In this document: positions 45,301 to 54,907 of the stretch, piece after piece
Numbering within the stretch: the first letter of the stretch is position 1
How the letters are laid out: each line of letters opens with the position of its first letter
Assembly: GCA_902805635.1 (NCBI GenBank)
Contig: CADCTC010000001.1
Location: 62,001 to 126,000, forward strand
Length of the DNA stretch: 64,000 nucleotides
From: an uncultured Chloroflexota bacterium
GTDB lineage: Bacteria > Chloroflexota > UBA11872 > UBA12225
Direction: 5' to 3'
Program-made: the position numbers and the translations under genes
The notes under the pieces: generated by a model
What the model saw: the letters and a program-made list of their open reading frames with translations, nothing else
Databases searched by the model: none
Told to the model about the DNA's origin: nothing

Positions 45301-45518
45301 TCCGGTGTACCGTCACGTGACGCCTCATTTGCCCGTCTTGAAGACCCAGCGGCGCAGCCAGAATCGCCAAGCCACGCCGGCCGCAAGCCGGCCGGTGCGC
45401 CTCGCGGGGCGGTGGCGTGCTGCAGGCGCGCGTGCGAGCGGAGGCTCCCTCCGTTAGTCGCGCTCCCGCTGCATGTCACCTGATTAGCCCGCTACGGCGC
45501 CACCCGTAGCGGGTTTTT
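45301..45518 (+). ncRNA. Candidate structured ncRNA or rtcB leader (class not identified)
   Basis: Bounded by promoter and intrinsic terminator; nested perfect stems (45421-45425/45469-45473, 45426-45430/45459-45463, 45439-45444/45448-45453) and G/C hairpins at 45371-45416. Confidence 0.45.
45488..45518 (+). terminator. Rho-independent terminator
   Basis: CCCGCTACGG-CGCCAC-CCGTAGCGGG-TTTTT, perfect 10-bp stem plus T tract. Confidence 0.9.
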
Positions 45519-45620
45519 CTTTGCCGGCCGGCGGCGGGTCCGCTGAAGGCCCGACACGTGCGGAAGACACCAGGACACCACAGACAGCACAGCACTACAC
45601 GGGGACAAAGGAGTCACCCA

Positions 45621-46868
45621 ATGCGCGTCATTTTCGAACCGGATACGCAGGAGGTCCCGATCCATGCCTGGCTCGAAGAGCTGGAGCCGGGCGCTCACGA
45701 GCAGTCGCGCCACCTGGCACAGCTGCCGTTCGCCCATCACCACGTCGCCCTGATGCCAGACACCCACCAGGGCTACGGCATGCCGGTTGGCGGCGTGCTC
45801 GCCGCGAAGGGTGTGGTGATCCCGAATGCTGTGGGCGTGGATATTGGTTGTGGTATGGCTGCGCGGCGTACGAACGTGAAGGCGAAGTCGCTCGCGGCGC
45901 GGCACCGCGCGCACGGGACGCTGCTCAAGGCCGTGCTCAACGGCATCCAGCGCGACGTGCCGGCGGGAGTGGGGCCGGGCGGCAGCCACCGCGCGCCCCA
46001 GAGCTGGGATGGTGGCCTGGCCACACCCGACGAGGCCGCGCTGGTGGCGCGCGCGCCGGATGCGCTCAAGCGCGCCTGGGACAACGGCACGCGCCAGCTG
46101 GGCACGCTGGGAAGCGGCAACCACTTCCTGGAGATCCAGGAGGACGAAGAGGGCTACGTCTGGGTGATGCTGCACTCGGGCTCGCGCGCGCTGGGCAAGG
46201 AGGTCTGTGACCACTTCAATGCCCTGGCGCGCACGCTGAATGAGCGCTCGGGCGCCACCTCAGGGGTGCCCACGGCATGGCAGCTGTCGTACCTGTCACT
46301 CGATAGCGACGAAGGGCGCGAGTACGTCGCCTGGATGAACCTCTGTCTCCGCTATGCCGAGGAGAACCGCCGCCGCATGGTCGGCGTGGCGCTGGAGCGG
46401 CTCTTCGGGGAGGCGGCGGTTAACCAGCCGGAGAAGGACTTCGAGGTGGACGTGGCGGTGGACACCCACCACAACTACGCCGCGCTCGAGCGCCACTTCG
46501 GGGAGGACGTGTTCGTCCACCGCAAGGGATCGGTGCGCGCCCACGCGGGCGAGCTCGTGGTCATCCCTGGCTCGATGGAGACCGGCTCCTACATCGCGCG
46601 CGGGTTGGGCAACCCCGAGTCGTTCCAGTCGTGCTCGCACGGCGCCGGCCGCCGCCTCTCGCGCGGCGCCGCCAAGCGCGCGCGTACACCGGAGCAGGTG
46701 GTCAACGGCCTGCGCCAGAGGGGGATCGAGCTGGCCAAGCGCAGCGTGAAGGACGTGGCCGAAGAAGGCGGCCACGCATACAAGGACATCGAGGATGTCA
46801 TGCGTCACCAGCGCGACCTGGTCGAGCCGGTCCACAAGCTGCGCCCGCTGGGCGTAGTAAAGGGGTAA
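45621..46868 (+). CDS. rtcB: RNA-splicing ligase RtcB family protein
   Basis: HHHVALMPDTHQGYGMPVGGVLAAKGVVIPNAVGVDIGCGMAA; GSGNHFLEIQ; VIPGSMETGSYIARGLGNPESFQSCSHGAGRRLSR. Confidence 0.95.
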   Translation: MRVIFEPDTQEVPIHAWLEELEPGAHEQSRHLAQLPFAHHHVALMPDTHQGYGMPVGGVLAAKGVVIPNAVGVDIGCGMAARRTNVKAKSLAARHRAHGTLLKAVLNGIQRDVPAGVGPGGSHRAPQSWDGGLATPDEAALVARAPDALKRAWDNGTRQLGTLGSGNHFLEIQEDEEGYVWVMLHSGSRALGKEVCDHFNALARTLNERSGATSGVPTAWQLSYLSLDSDEGREYVAWMNLCLRYAEENRRRMVGVALERLFGEAAVNQPEKDFEVDVAVDTHHNYAALERHFGEDVFVHRKGSVRAHAGELVVIPGSMETGSYIARGLGNPESFQSCSHGAGRRLSRGAAKRARTPEQVVNGLRQRGIELAKRSVKDVAEEGGHAYKDIEDVMRHQRDLVEPVHKLRPLGVVKG

Positions 46869-47237
46869 GGCCACATGGCGTCGTCTGGTGGCGCTGATCC
46901 GTAACGGTCACATGCTCGCACGCCACGGCAGATGGGTGAACTGAACGGTCCCCACCTGCGCAGCCTCCAGCTACGACTGCATACTCACCCGAAAACTGGC
47001 CCCACTCGACCGTTCTATCTCCATGGAAGCCTCGCGGATAGTGCCCGAGCGCGGGAAGCGCGACTCGACGTATGCCGGTACCGGCAGAAAAGTAAGAGAA
47101 CTTGCAGCAAACTGCGGCAAGCTGTTGCATCAATCATCCACACCGCTTCCGAGTGGCTCCTGCCGGCGCCAGCGAGACCCGAAAGCGGTCACAAGTGCTA
47201 CGCTCCCGCGCCGAACCTAAGCACTAAAGAGGCACGC

Positions 47238-47903
47238 ATGGGCAAGTTCTACGACGAAGCGCCGATCCCCGACGTTCTGCGCCGCAATTTTGACGTCTAC
47301 GAGCGCGTCAAGCAGCTGGTTATCAACCTGGGCACGGCCGGCGAGCACGTGCGCTCGCTCGAAGGCCGCAACATCGCGGGCGCGATCATCCACGAGAGTG
47401 GACTGGTCTACCTCTCCGGCACCGGCACAGGCAAGCTGCCGATGAACGACGACCCAGAGCGCGTGAAGCACGGCCAGGCAGCCGGCCAGGAGGCGGCCGA
47501 CCAGCACGTCCGCACCCTGCACTGGGCGCTCTCCTGCGGCGGCGAGGGTGACCTCAACGACGTGCTCTACACCGTCAAGGCCCTGGGCATGGTCGTCTCC
47601 ACCGACGTGGACTTCAACTCCGGCCCAGCCGTCGTCAACGGGTACTCCAAGCGCTGGCAGTCGATCTTCGGCGGCGGGTTCGGCGAGTTTGCCGAGAATG
47701 GACTGGATGCCGGCGGCTACGCCGGCGTGCACGCCCGCAGCGCCATTGGCGGCTTCACCGGCCGCTTCTCACTGGAGCCAGAGATGATCGTCGCTATCCC
47801 GTCTGCCCTGGCGCAGGCCATCATCCGCTCCCGCGGTTGGGTCTTTCCGCTCCCACCGGCTATCTTCGAGCAGGTCACAGCCAAGCAGGGCGGCCGCGGG
47901 TAG
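47238..47903 (+). CDS. RidA (YjgF/YER057c/UK114)-family protein
   Basis: EGRNIAGAIIHESGLVYLSGTGTG; DLNDVLYTVKALGMVVSTDVDFNSGPAVVNGYS. Confidence 0.65.
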   Translation: MGKFYDEAPIPDVLRRNFDVYERVKQLVINLGTAGEHVRSLEGRNIAGAIIHESGLVYLSGTGTGKLPMNDDPERVKHGQAAGQEAADQHVRTLHWALSCGGEGDLNDVLYTVKALGMVVSTDVDFNSGPAVVNGYSKRWQSIFGGGFGEFAENGLDAGGYAGVHARSAIGGFTGRFSLEPEMIVAIPSALAQAIIRSRGWVFPLPPAIFEQVTAKQGGRG

Positions 47904-47961
47904 CGGTAGCGGCCCAGCGTAGGTCACAGCCGGACCGGGAGGCGGACGAGCGGACGAGATT

Positions 47962-48468
47962 TTGATCCTTACGGTGGTGGTGCACTGGGTGCACGTCGTA
48001 TCGGCGGTCCTGTGGGTCGGCGGCGGGATCGTCTCCAGCCTGCTGATCCTGCCGGTGCTCACGGCGCTGCCGCCCGCCGACCAGCGCCGCATCGGCCGGG
48101 CAATTGCCACGCGCATGAATCGCTTCTACCCGGCCGTGGCGGGCGTGACCTTCCTCTTTGGCCTCATCCGCCTGCTGCTGGTGGGCTACACCACCGGGTG
48201 GGACCGGCTCATTGGCACGCCATACGGCCACACCTGGATGACCGCACTGGTGCTCACGCTGCTGCTCATGGTGCTGGGCGCGCGCTTCACCGGCCCCACG
48301 TCGCTGCGCATGTACTCGGATGACTCGCTTTGGCGCTTCGGCCCCGGCGAAGCGCCCCCGGCCGGCCTCATGGCGCACGTCCAGCTCCTGCGCACGCTCA
48401 GCTTAATCGAGATTGCCGGGTTCGCCGTGGTCATCTTCCTGATGGTGCTGATGCACTTCGGCCTATAG
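47962..48468 (+). CDS. CopD-like multi-TM membrane protein (TTG start)
   Basis: VVVHWVHVVSAVLWVGGGIVSSLLILPVL; four hydrophobic segments. Confidence 0.65.
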   Translation: MILTVVVHWVHVVSAVLWVGGGIVSSLLILPVLTALPPADQRRIGRAIATRMNRFYPAVAGVTFLFGLIRLLLVGYTTGWDRLIGTPYGHTWMTALVLTLLLMVLGARFTGPTSLRMYSDDSLWRFGPGEAPPAGLMAHVQLLRTLSLIEIAGFAVVIFLMVLMHFGL

Positions 48469-49327
48469 AACCGATCACGCCGCGCACGATCTCTTCTATT
48501 CCCGTCGCGGCGGGTTCTGAGGCGGCGACGACCTGGTCGTGGGTCAGCACCTCCGGCTGGTCATGCAGCGCCAGGTTGGCAATCAGACTGATGGCCAGCA
48601 CGCGCAGTCCGGCGTGGCGCGCCACCACGACCTCCGGGCACGTGCTCATGCCCACCGCATCGGCCCCAGCCAGGCGCAGGAAGCGCAGCTCAGCGCTAGT
48701 TTCGTAGCTGGGACCGGACACCATGGCGTACACCCCCTCGTGCAGACCCATGCCGCTCGCGCGGCGCACGCCTTTCGCCAGGTCCCGCAGCCCCGCGTCG
48801 TAGGCTCCCACCATCGCCGGGAAGCGCGGGCCCACGCTCTCGTCGTTCGGCCCGCGCAGCGGATGGTGCCCCGCCATACCTGGCAGGAAGATGTGGTCCG
48901 CGATCAGCATGGCGTCGCCTGCGTGGTAGTGGGGGTTCAGCCCACCCGCGGCGTTGGTCAGGATTAGTGTTTCCACCCCCAGCCGGGCCAGCAGGCGCAC
49001 GCCGAAGGTCGCTTCCGCCATCGAGTGCCCCTCGTAGAAGTGTGCCCGCCCGGCCAGCATAGCGCACGGCACTCCTGCCACCTCGCCGAACAGCAGCTGT
49101 CCCGCGTGCCCTATTACCGCCGCGCGCGGCATGCCCGGCACTTCCGCGTACGGGATCGCCTCGTCGATCTGCACCGCCCGCGCCAGCTGCCCCAAACCCG
49201 AGCCGAGCACGATGCCTACAGTCGGAGTGCCGGTCACGCGCTGCCGCACCGCATTTGCTGCGCGCTCAATAATTGCCGAACTCGATGTGCCTGCTGGGCC
49301 CTCGATGGTGGGTACCAAGATCATCCC
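48431..49327 (-). CDS. Purine-nucleoside phosphorylase (PNP family)
   Basis: TVGIVLGSGLGQLARAV; GRAHFYEGHSMAEATFGVRLLARLGVETLILTNAAGGLNP; ADAVGMSTCPEVVVARHAGLRVLAIS. Confidence 0.93.
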   Translation of the reverse strand, partial: GMILVPTIEGPAGTSSSAIIERAANAVRQRVTGTPTVGIVLGSGLGQLARAVQIDEAIPYAEVPGMPRAAVIGHAGQLLFGEVAGVPCAMLAGRAHFYEGHSMAEATFGVRLLARLGVETLILTNAAGGLNPHYHAGDAMLIADHIFLPGMAGHHPLRGPNDESVGPRFPAMVGAYDAGLRDLAKGVRRASGMGLHEGVYAMVSGPSYETSAELRFLRLAGADAVGMSTCPEVVVARHAGLRVLAISLIANLALHDQPEVLTHDQVVAASEPAATGIEEIVRGVIGSIGRSASAPSGR

Positions 49328-50598
49328 ACCTCTACCCGGCACGGCGCCGCGTAGTCAGCCTGACGCGCAGCCACGTTTGCCGCTTCCGCGTCGCCATCGT
49401 GCACGTACACGCGCTGCTGAAAGCTGAACGGGCCGTTGGGCGCACTCGCGGGTGGATAGTGCACCTGGGTCAGCTGCGCCATGCCGCGGCTGCCGGCGTA
49501 CTTGCCGATGGTGTTGGGATAGCCCTCATTGGACGGGTGGTCCAGCAGCGCGATCCCGTTCCACGGTCCCTGGCCCGGCCCCTTCTTAGGCGGCTCGTAG
49601 CCCGGAAGGTCAACCAGCACCTCCGGTGGCGCTGTCGCCGGAGCGGCGGGCGGATCGCCCGTTGGGCCGGAGCCATCTACCCACGACGCGCGGAACTCGC
49701 GCGGCTGCCCCTCCGGCGCCGGCACCGGGTAGCCGGCGCCGTTAGTCACGCGGCCCGTCTCCGGGACGCCGAAGGAGCTAGGCAGGCGGATCGCCCACAA
49801 GAAAGGCTGCGTGCCGCGGTCACGTACCCAGAGCACATCCGACCGTACATCCAAGAAGCGCGCTTCTCCAGAGGCCCACCAGCAGCGGATGGTGCGCACC
49901 TCGTCGGCAAACGGCTCGCCGTAGGTGTCGACGTAGGTGAGGTCATGCACTACCTCTCCGTAGACTGGGCCGGAGAGCACGCGACGGAACCCGCGGTGCA
50001 CCATCCGGCCACCGGGCCCATAGGGTGGCTCGTCCCAGTCCGACCAGATGTTGACAGAGCCTCCCTCGCTGTGACCGCCGTAGGCCAGACCCATGCCGGT
50101 GTGGTGCGGGTGGTCGCTCGTCCCTTGTCCGCGCACCACGCTCGCGCCGCTCGGACCCAGCACCGGCCAGAAGTACGGCCGGCGCCCACCGGCCACGTTG
50201 TAGTTGGCGAAGGGCTGCCCGCCCACCAGGAAGACGACGCGGTCCAGCTTCTGGACGACGGCGACGTGACGACCTGCCGTCGCGGCGGTGACGGCCTTGG
50301 CGTCATGGTCTGTGAAGATGGCGAAGCGCCGGCTGGTGCCGGCGGCGAGTGAGCCCTGGGGCAAAAACGTGAGCTCGCCGCGCCCCTGGTCGTACTGCGC
50401 TACCGCGAGCCGTGCCTCGTCACCCGGATGACCGCCGCTCACCTCGCGCAGGATCACGGCGCCACTGTCCTGCTGCCCGGTGATCGGACCTCCTGTGCTC
50501 GCGTCGAGCGCCCCCACCAGCTGCTCGCGCGACAACGGCACGGTAACCAGCGGTGACTCCCGGTCAAGCTCCCCCGCGTGGACTGTCAGCTCAAGCAT
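49321..50598 (-). CDS. PmoA/DUF6807-family protein
   Basis: RRPYFWPVLGPSGASVVRGQGTSDHPHHTGMGLAYGGHSEGGSVNIWSDW. Confidence 0.7.
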   Translation of the reverse strand: MLELTVHAGELDRESPLVTVPLSREQLVGALDASTGGPITGQQDSGAVILREVSGGHPGDEARLAVAQYDQGRGELTFLPQGSLAAGTSRRFAIFTDHDAKAVTAATAGRHVAVVQKLDRVVFLVGGQPFANYNVAGGRRPYFWPVLGPSGASVVRGQGTSDHPHHTGMGLAYGGHSEGGSVNIWSDWDEPPYGPGGRMVHRGFRRVLSGPVYGEVVHDLTYVDTYGEPFADEVRTIRCWWASGEARFLDVRSDVLWVRDRGTQPFLWAIRLPSSFGVPETGRVTNGAGYPVPAPEGQPREFRASWVDGSGPTGDPPAAPATAPPEVLVDLPGYEPPKKGPGQGPWNGIALLDHPSNEGYPNTIGKYAGSRGMAQLTQVHYPPASAPNGPFSFQQRVYVHDGDAEAANVAARQADYAAPCRVEVG

Positions 50599-51856
50599 TG
50601 CTCGCCGTCCGCTGCACTTTCGCCGCTGCTTCCACGATGTCCGCCATGTCCTTCTCCTCGCCCAGCAGGATGTTCTGAGTCAGCCAGATACCTTCGCCGC
50701 CGCACACGCGCTCTGTCACAGGCAGCGCCTCTTCGTCCGGTGAGGTTGGACAGTTCACCTCGCGTCCCGCAGCGCGCGCAAGCTCCGCCCACTTGCGACG
50801 CTCCGAGATCACCGCGTTCATCCGGTAGAGCGGCGTCGTGTAGCCCGCTGAGCACGGGACCCCCTCGGCCCGCATCGCATCCAGGAACCACGCGCGGTCC
50901 TTGCCGCCGAAGTGCTCTGAGTCAAAGCGCAAGAGATAGAGGTGGTGCGCGTGCCCGGTGACGCGCTCGTCCCGCGCCTGTGGCGTAAGGCCCCGCACAC
51001 GGACGAGCTCGCGGTCAAGGTAGCGCGCGCTGCGTTCGCGTCGCTCGAACTGCTCCGGCAATCGCTCCAGCTGCGAGAGCAGCAGCGCGCCCTGGAGCTC
51101 GGTCAGACGCAGGTTCGATCCCATGCCTTCGTGTTGGTACCACGCCCCCTGGCGCACGCGGCCAACGTTGGCGATCGACCAGGCCCGCTCTGCCAGCGCG
51201 TCGTCGTCGGTCACCACCAGGCCGCCCTCCCCCGCGGTGAGGTTCTTACTGGACTGGAAGCTGAACGTCCCTGCGTCGCCGATCGCTCCCACCTTCCGTC
51301 CCCGCCAGGCGGCGCCATGCGCCTGCGCCGCGTCCTCGATTACCTTCAGACCGTGCCGCTTGGCCACGCCCAGCACTGCGTCCATGTCCGCCGGCTGCCC
51401 CGCGACGTGCACCGCAAGGATCGCCCTGGTGCGCGGCGTCACGCGCCGCTCGGCGTCGGCCGCGTCCATCAAGAACGTGTCCGGCAAGATGTCGCAGAAT
51501 ACCGGGATGGCGCCCAGCGACAGGACGGCGGTGGCCGACGCCACGAAGGTGTACGGTGGCAGGACCACCTCGTCCAGGGGCTCCACCCCTGCGGCGCGCA
51601 GCGCCACCTCCAGCGCCGCTGTCCCGTTGGTCACGGCTACGCCGTGCCTGGCGTCCTGGAAGGCGGCGAACTGCTCGGCGAACGCCGCCACCGTTCCCGA
51701 CTGTGCGTGGGACCCCCACTTCCCCGACCGCAGCACGCCGAGCAGCGCGGCTTCGTCGCGCTCGTCCCACACCGGCCACCTCGGAAACGGCGCCGTCCGC
51801 ACCGGCGTCCCACCGTCAAGCGCGAGCTGTCCCGACTTGCTTTGCTTCGCGGCCAT
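50591..51856 (-). CDS. DegT/DnrJ/EryC1/StrS-family PLP aminotransferase
   Basis: GTAALEVALRAAGVEPLDEVVLPPYTFVASATAVLSLGAIPVFCDI; FSFQSSKNLTAGEGGLVVTDD. Confidence 0.93.
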   Translation of the reverse strand: MAAKQSKSGQLALDGGTPVRTAPFPRWPVWDERDEAALLGVLRSGKWGSHAQSGTVAAFAEQFAAFQDARHGVAVTNGTAALEVALRAAGVEPLDEVVLPPYTFVASATAVLSLGAIPVFCDILPDTFLMDAADAERRVTPRTRAILAVHVAGQPADMDAVLGVAKRHGLKVIEDAAQAHGAAWRGRKVGAIGDAGTFSFQSSKNLTAGEGGLVVTDDDALAERAWSIANVGRVRQGAWYQHEGMGSNLRLTELQGALLLSQLERLPEQFERRERSARYLDRELVRVRGLTPQARDERVTGHAHHLYLLRFDSEHFGGKDRAWFLDAMRAEGVPCSAGYTTPLYRMNAVISERRKWAELARAAGREVNCPTSPDEEALPVTERVCGGEGIWLTQNILLGEEKDMADIVEAAAKVQRTASNA

Positions 51857-51900
51857 CAAGTTGCTCCTCTCTGCAGCCTTAGTGCTGGCCTCAAGATCGC

Positions 51901-51976
51901 CGTTCGCCCTGAGCCTGTCGAAGGGCATGGCTGGACAAGCCTGTCCTGAGCCTGTCGAAGGGCTCACCACGAACGG
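51901..51976. repeat. Dispersed palindromic repeat, long form, copy D
   Basis: CGTTCGCCCTGAGCCTGTCGAAGGGCATGGCTGGACAAGCCTGTCCTGAGCCTGTCGAAGGGCTCACCACGAACGG. Confidence 0.93.
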
Positions 51977-51993
51977 GGAAGTGAAACCGCCTC

Positions 51994-52776
51994 TCAGAGC
52001 AGCGCCGCCGAGTCCTCGTCGACGAATAGTGTCGCGTCCGGGTGGCGACGCAGCACGCTGGCCGGGCAGCTGGTGGAGATTGGCCCGCGCAGGGTGTTGC
52101 GCACCGCCTCCGCCTTGGTAGGGCCCGGCACCATGCACAGCAGGTGCGGCGCGCGCGTGATTGCCGGCATGGTCATGCTCAGCGCCGTGCGCGGCACGGC
52201 ATCCAACCCGAGGAACATGCCGTCATGCACCTGCTGCTCCCTGGAGCGCTGGTCCAGCTCCACCACCTTCACGGCTTGCGGGTCGTCGAAGTCCGCTACG
52301 TGTGGGTCGTTGAACGCGATGTGCCCGTTCTCCCCAATCCCGACGAACGCCACGTCCAGCGGCTGATCCGCCAGCAGGGCAGCGTAGCGCGCGCACTCCT
52401 GCTCCGGGTCCGGAGCATTGCCGTCCAGGTAGTGCACCCTGCCTGGCCTCACGGCGCGAAACAACCGGTCGCGCAGGAACTGGCCAAACGCCTGTGGCGC
52501 CTCGACCGGGAGTCCGACGTACTCGTCCATGTGGAACGCCGTGACTCTTGACCAGTCGATCCCCGGCGCCTCGGCCAGTCCCGCCAGGAACTCGTTCTGG
52601 GACGGCGCCGACGCAAAGACCGCGCTGACGCTCCCTCGCTCCGCGATCACCCGCCGCAGCGCCGCCGCCCCAGCCTCTGCCGCCGCCTTGCCCATCGCCG
52701 CGCGGTTCGGAAAGACCAGCGTCCGCGGTCGTTCCACGTCGGCCAGCCGCCACGGCTGCGTCTCAAACCCACTCAC
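51994..52776 (-). CDS. nagB: Glucosamine-6-phosphate deaminase
   Basis: RVTAFHMDEYVGLPVEAPQAFGQFLRDRLF; DVAFVGIGENGHIAFNDP. Confidence 0.93.
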   Translation of the reverse strand: MSGFETQPWRLADVERPRTLVFPNRAAMGKAAAEAGAAALRRVIAERGSVSAVFASAPSQNEFLAGLAEAPGIDWSRVTAFHMDEYVGLPVEAPQAFGQFLRDRLFRAVRPGRVHYLDGNAPDPEQECARYAALLADQPLDVAFVGIGENGHIAFNDPHVADFDDPQAVKVVELDQRSREQQVHDGMFLGLDAVPRTALSMTMPAITRAPHLLCMVPGPTKAEAVRNTLRGPISTSCPASVLRRHPDATLFVDEDSAALL

Positions 52777-52822
52777 TTCGATGCCCTCTCGCTCTGCGTC
52801 GTTACGTGCTCAGTCCCCGCAC

Positions 52823-53671
52823 TCATGCCATCGCCATGATGCGCCCGATCCGCTCCGCCGTGTCCCGGATGCCCTGCCCCTTAGGCATATGGCCGACGCT
52901 CACTTCTGACGTGAGGTAGTCGTCGTAGCCGGCGCGGCGCAGCTCCGCCATCACCGCGGGATAGTCTGCGTCACCATCCAGCAGCTGGCAGAAGCCCTTG
53001 CCCGTGGCCACGGCGCGCTTGAAGTCCTTGACGTGGACTTTCTTAGTGTGCTCGCCCAGGATCGCCGCCCAGTGTTCCGGATAGCCGTACAAGATGCAGT
53101 TGCCGACGTCGAAGTACGCGCCAATCAGCGGATGCCCAACTTCGTCCAGCATGGCGCGCATCTCGGTGGGGCTTAGCAGGAACTTGTTCCACACGTTCTC
53201 GATCGCCAGCGCCACGCCGTGGCGCTCGGCGTGCGGGACCACCGCACGCAGCGCCTCGCGCGTCCACGTCCAGGCGTCGTCGTAGCGCGTTTCGGGCTTG
53301 AGCTGGCCGGGGTGCAGCAGGACGGCCGTCGCCCCGAGCCACTTGGCCCGCTCCAGCGCCTTGCCCAGGTTCTCTACGCACGCCGCCCGCACGGCAGGGT
53401 CCGGGTGCAACATCGGCGTGGCCCGCGCCGCGGTGCCGCCCATCAGGCTAGGCAGCTCCACACCCACGCTGGCCGCCGCGTCGCGCAGCGTCCGAGTATC
53501 GTGCTCATCGGTCTCAAGCGTCAGCGGCCCTTGCCCCACCTCGTCCAGTGTTGGCTCCACACCGTCGAAGCCCGCCTCCTTCGCCGCGCGTAGCCGCGCC
53601 TCGAACGTACCCTCGGTCTGGCCCGCGCCGGAGTCCGCGGGGATGCACCCCCAGCAAATGCCCTTCTTCAT
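52823..53671 (-). CDS. Sugar phosphate isomerase/epimerase-type TIM barrel
   Basis: EARLRAAKEAGFDGVEPTLDE; HGVALAIENVWNKFLLSPTEMRAMLDEVGHPLIGAYFDVGN. Confidence 0.88.
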   Translation of the reverse strand: MKKGICWGCIPADSGAGQTEGTFEARLRAAKEAGFDGVEPTLDEVGQGPLTLETDEHDTRTLRDAAASVGVELPSLMGGTAARATPMLHPDPAVRAACVENLGKALERAKWLGATAVLLHPGQLKPETRYDDAWTWTREALRAVVPHAERHGVALAIENVWNKFLLSPTEMRAMLDEVGHPLIGAYFDVGNCILYGYPEHWAAILGEHTKKVHVKDFKRAVATGKGFCQLLDGDADYPAVMAELRRAGYDDYLTSEVSVGHMPKGQGIRDTAERIGRIMAMA

Positions 53672-53675
53672 TGGC

Positions 53676-54770
53676 TCAGAATTTCCCGTCACGCGATTCG
53701 AACTTGGTTGGCTTGCCCAGTGTGCGCCCGCCGCCGCGCAGCCAGTCCGCCGTCCACCGGACCAGCGTCTCCAGCGCCACCTCGGGGTACCCGAACAGCC
53801 CGTGCTGCCGCGCGCAGTTGGAGAGCAGCGCGGTGTCGGTCTCTGTACCCGTGATCGCCGGCGCCGGCACGTCGAGCAGCTCGGCCAGTCGCTGAGCCAG
53901 TCTCCTGATAGAGACGGTCTCGGGGCCACTCACGTTCAGCACGAATGGCGGGCTGCCGGCGTGCTCGAACGCGCGCAGGATGGCCCGGTTGGCGTCTCCT
54001 TGCCAGATGACGTTGGCCATGCCCATCGTCACGTCCACTCGTTCTCCGGCCAGCACCTTCTTGGCCACGTCCACAACCACACCGTAGCGCAGGTCATTTG
54101 CGTAGTTCAAGCGGATCAGCGCCACCTGCGTGCCGTGGGCGCTGGCGGCGTGCCCGAACATGCGCTCGCGCCCCAGGCACGACTGCGCGTACTCGCCGAC
54201 CGGCGCAGGCGGATCACTCTCCATCGCGCCGCCACGCCGCACATCCGTTAGCCCGTAGACGTTGCCGGTGGAGAGCGCCACCACCCGGCCGCCGCGGAAG
54301 CGATGGGCCACCAGCCCCGGCAGGAGCGTGTTGAGCGCCCAGGTGGATGCCAGGTCACCGCTGCTGCCGAACTTCATCCCCGCCAGGAACAGCACGTTCG
54401 GGCAGTCCGGCAGCCGCTCCAGCGCGCCATCGGCCAGGAGGTCCGCCGCCACGGTCTCCACGCCGGCCTTCCCGAACTCAGCTGGCGCGCCGCCGCCGAA
54501 GCGCGACACCGCCACCACTCGCGTTCCCTGCTTGCCCGCGGCGTCCAGCGCGCGGCGCAGCATGCGCGAGATCGATAGGCCCATCTTCCCACCCGCACCC
54601 AGCACCAGGCAATCGCCGTCCAATCGCGCTGCCGTGGCGATGGTCCCCTCGTCCGGGCGGCTGAGCCGCTCCTCGAGCCCCGCCTCATCCCGCGGCGCCG
54701 CCAGGTCCCGCTGCTCCACCAGCAGCGGAGGATCGCTCAAGACCGCCATATCGACATGGACTATAGACAC
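53676..54770 (-). CDS. NAD(P)-dependent epimerase/dehydratase
   Basis: DCLVLGAGGKMGLSISRMLRRAL; VVALSTGNVYGLTDV; LNVSGPETVSIRRLAQRLAELL. Confidence 0.8.
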   Translation of the reverse strand: MSIVHVDMAVLSDPPLLVEQRDLAAPRDEAGLEERLSRPDEGTIATAARLDGDCLVLGAGGKMGLSISRMLRRALDAAGKQGTRVVAVSRFGGGAPAEFGKAGVETVAADLLADGALERLPDCPNVLFLAGMKFGSSGDLASTWALNTLLPGLVAHRFRGGRVVALSTGNVYGLTDVRRGGAMESDPPAPVGEYAQSCLGRERMFGHAASAHGTQVALIRLNYANDLRYGVVVDVAKKVLAGERVDVTMGMANVIWQGDANRAILRAFEHAGSPPFVLNVSGPETVSIRRLAQRLAELLDVPAPAITGTETDTALLSNCARQHGLFGYPEVALETLVRWTADWLRGGGRTLGKPTKFESRDGKF

Positions 54771-54907
54771 ACGGTCACTCGCGCGTCATTCTTGGTGCTC
54801 GCCGAGCATTCTGCCGGGAGCCTCCCCTCTCCTCTGGGGGAGGCCCAGAGGCAGATGCAGCGCATGGATGGGATGGGTGAGGTCCAACCGAGTACCCTCT
54901 TTTCATC

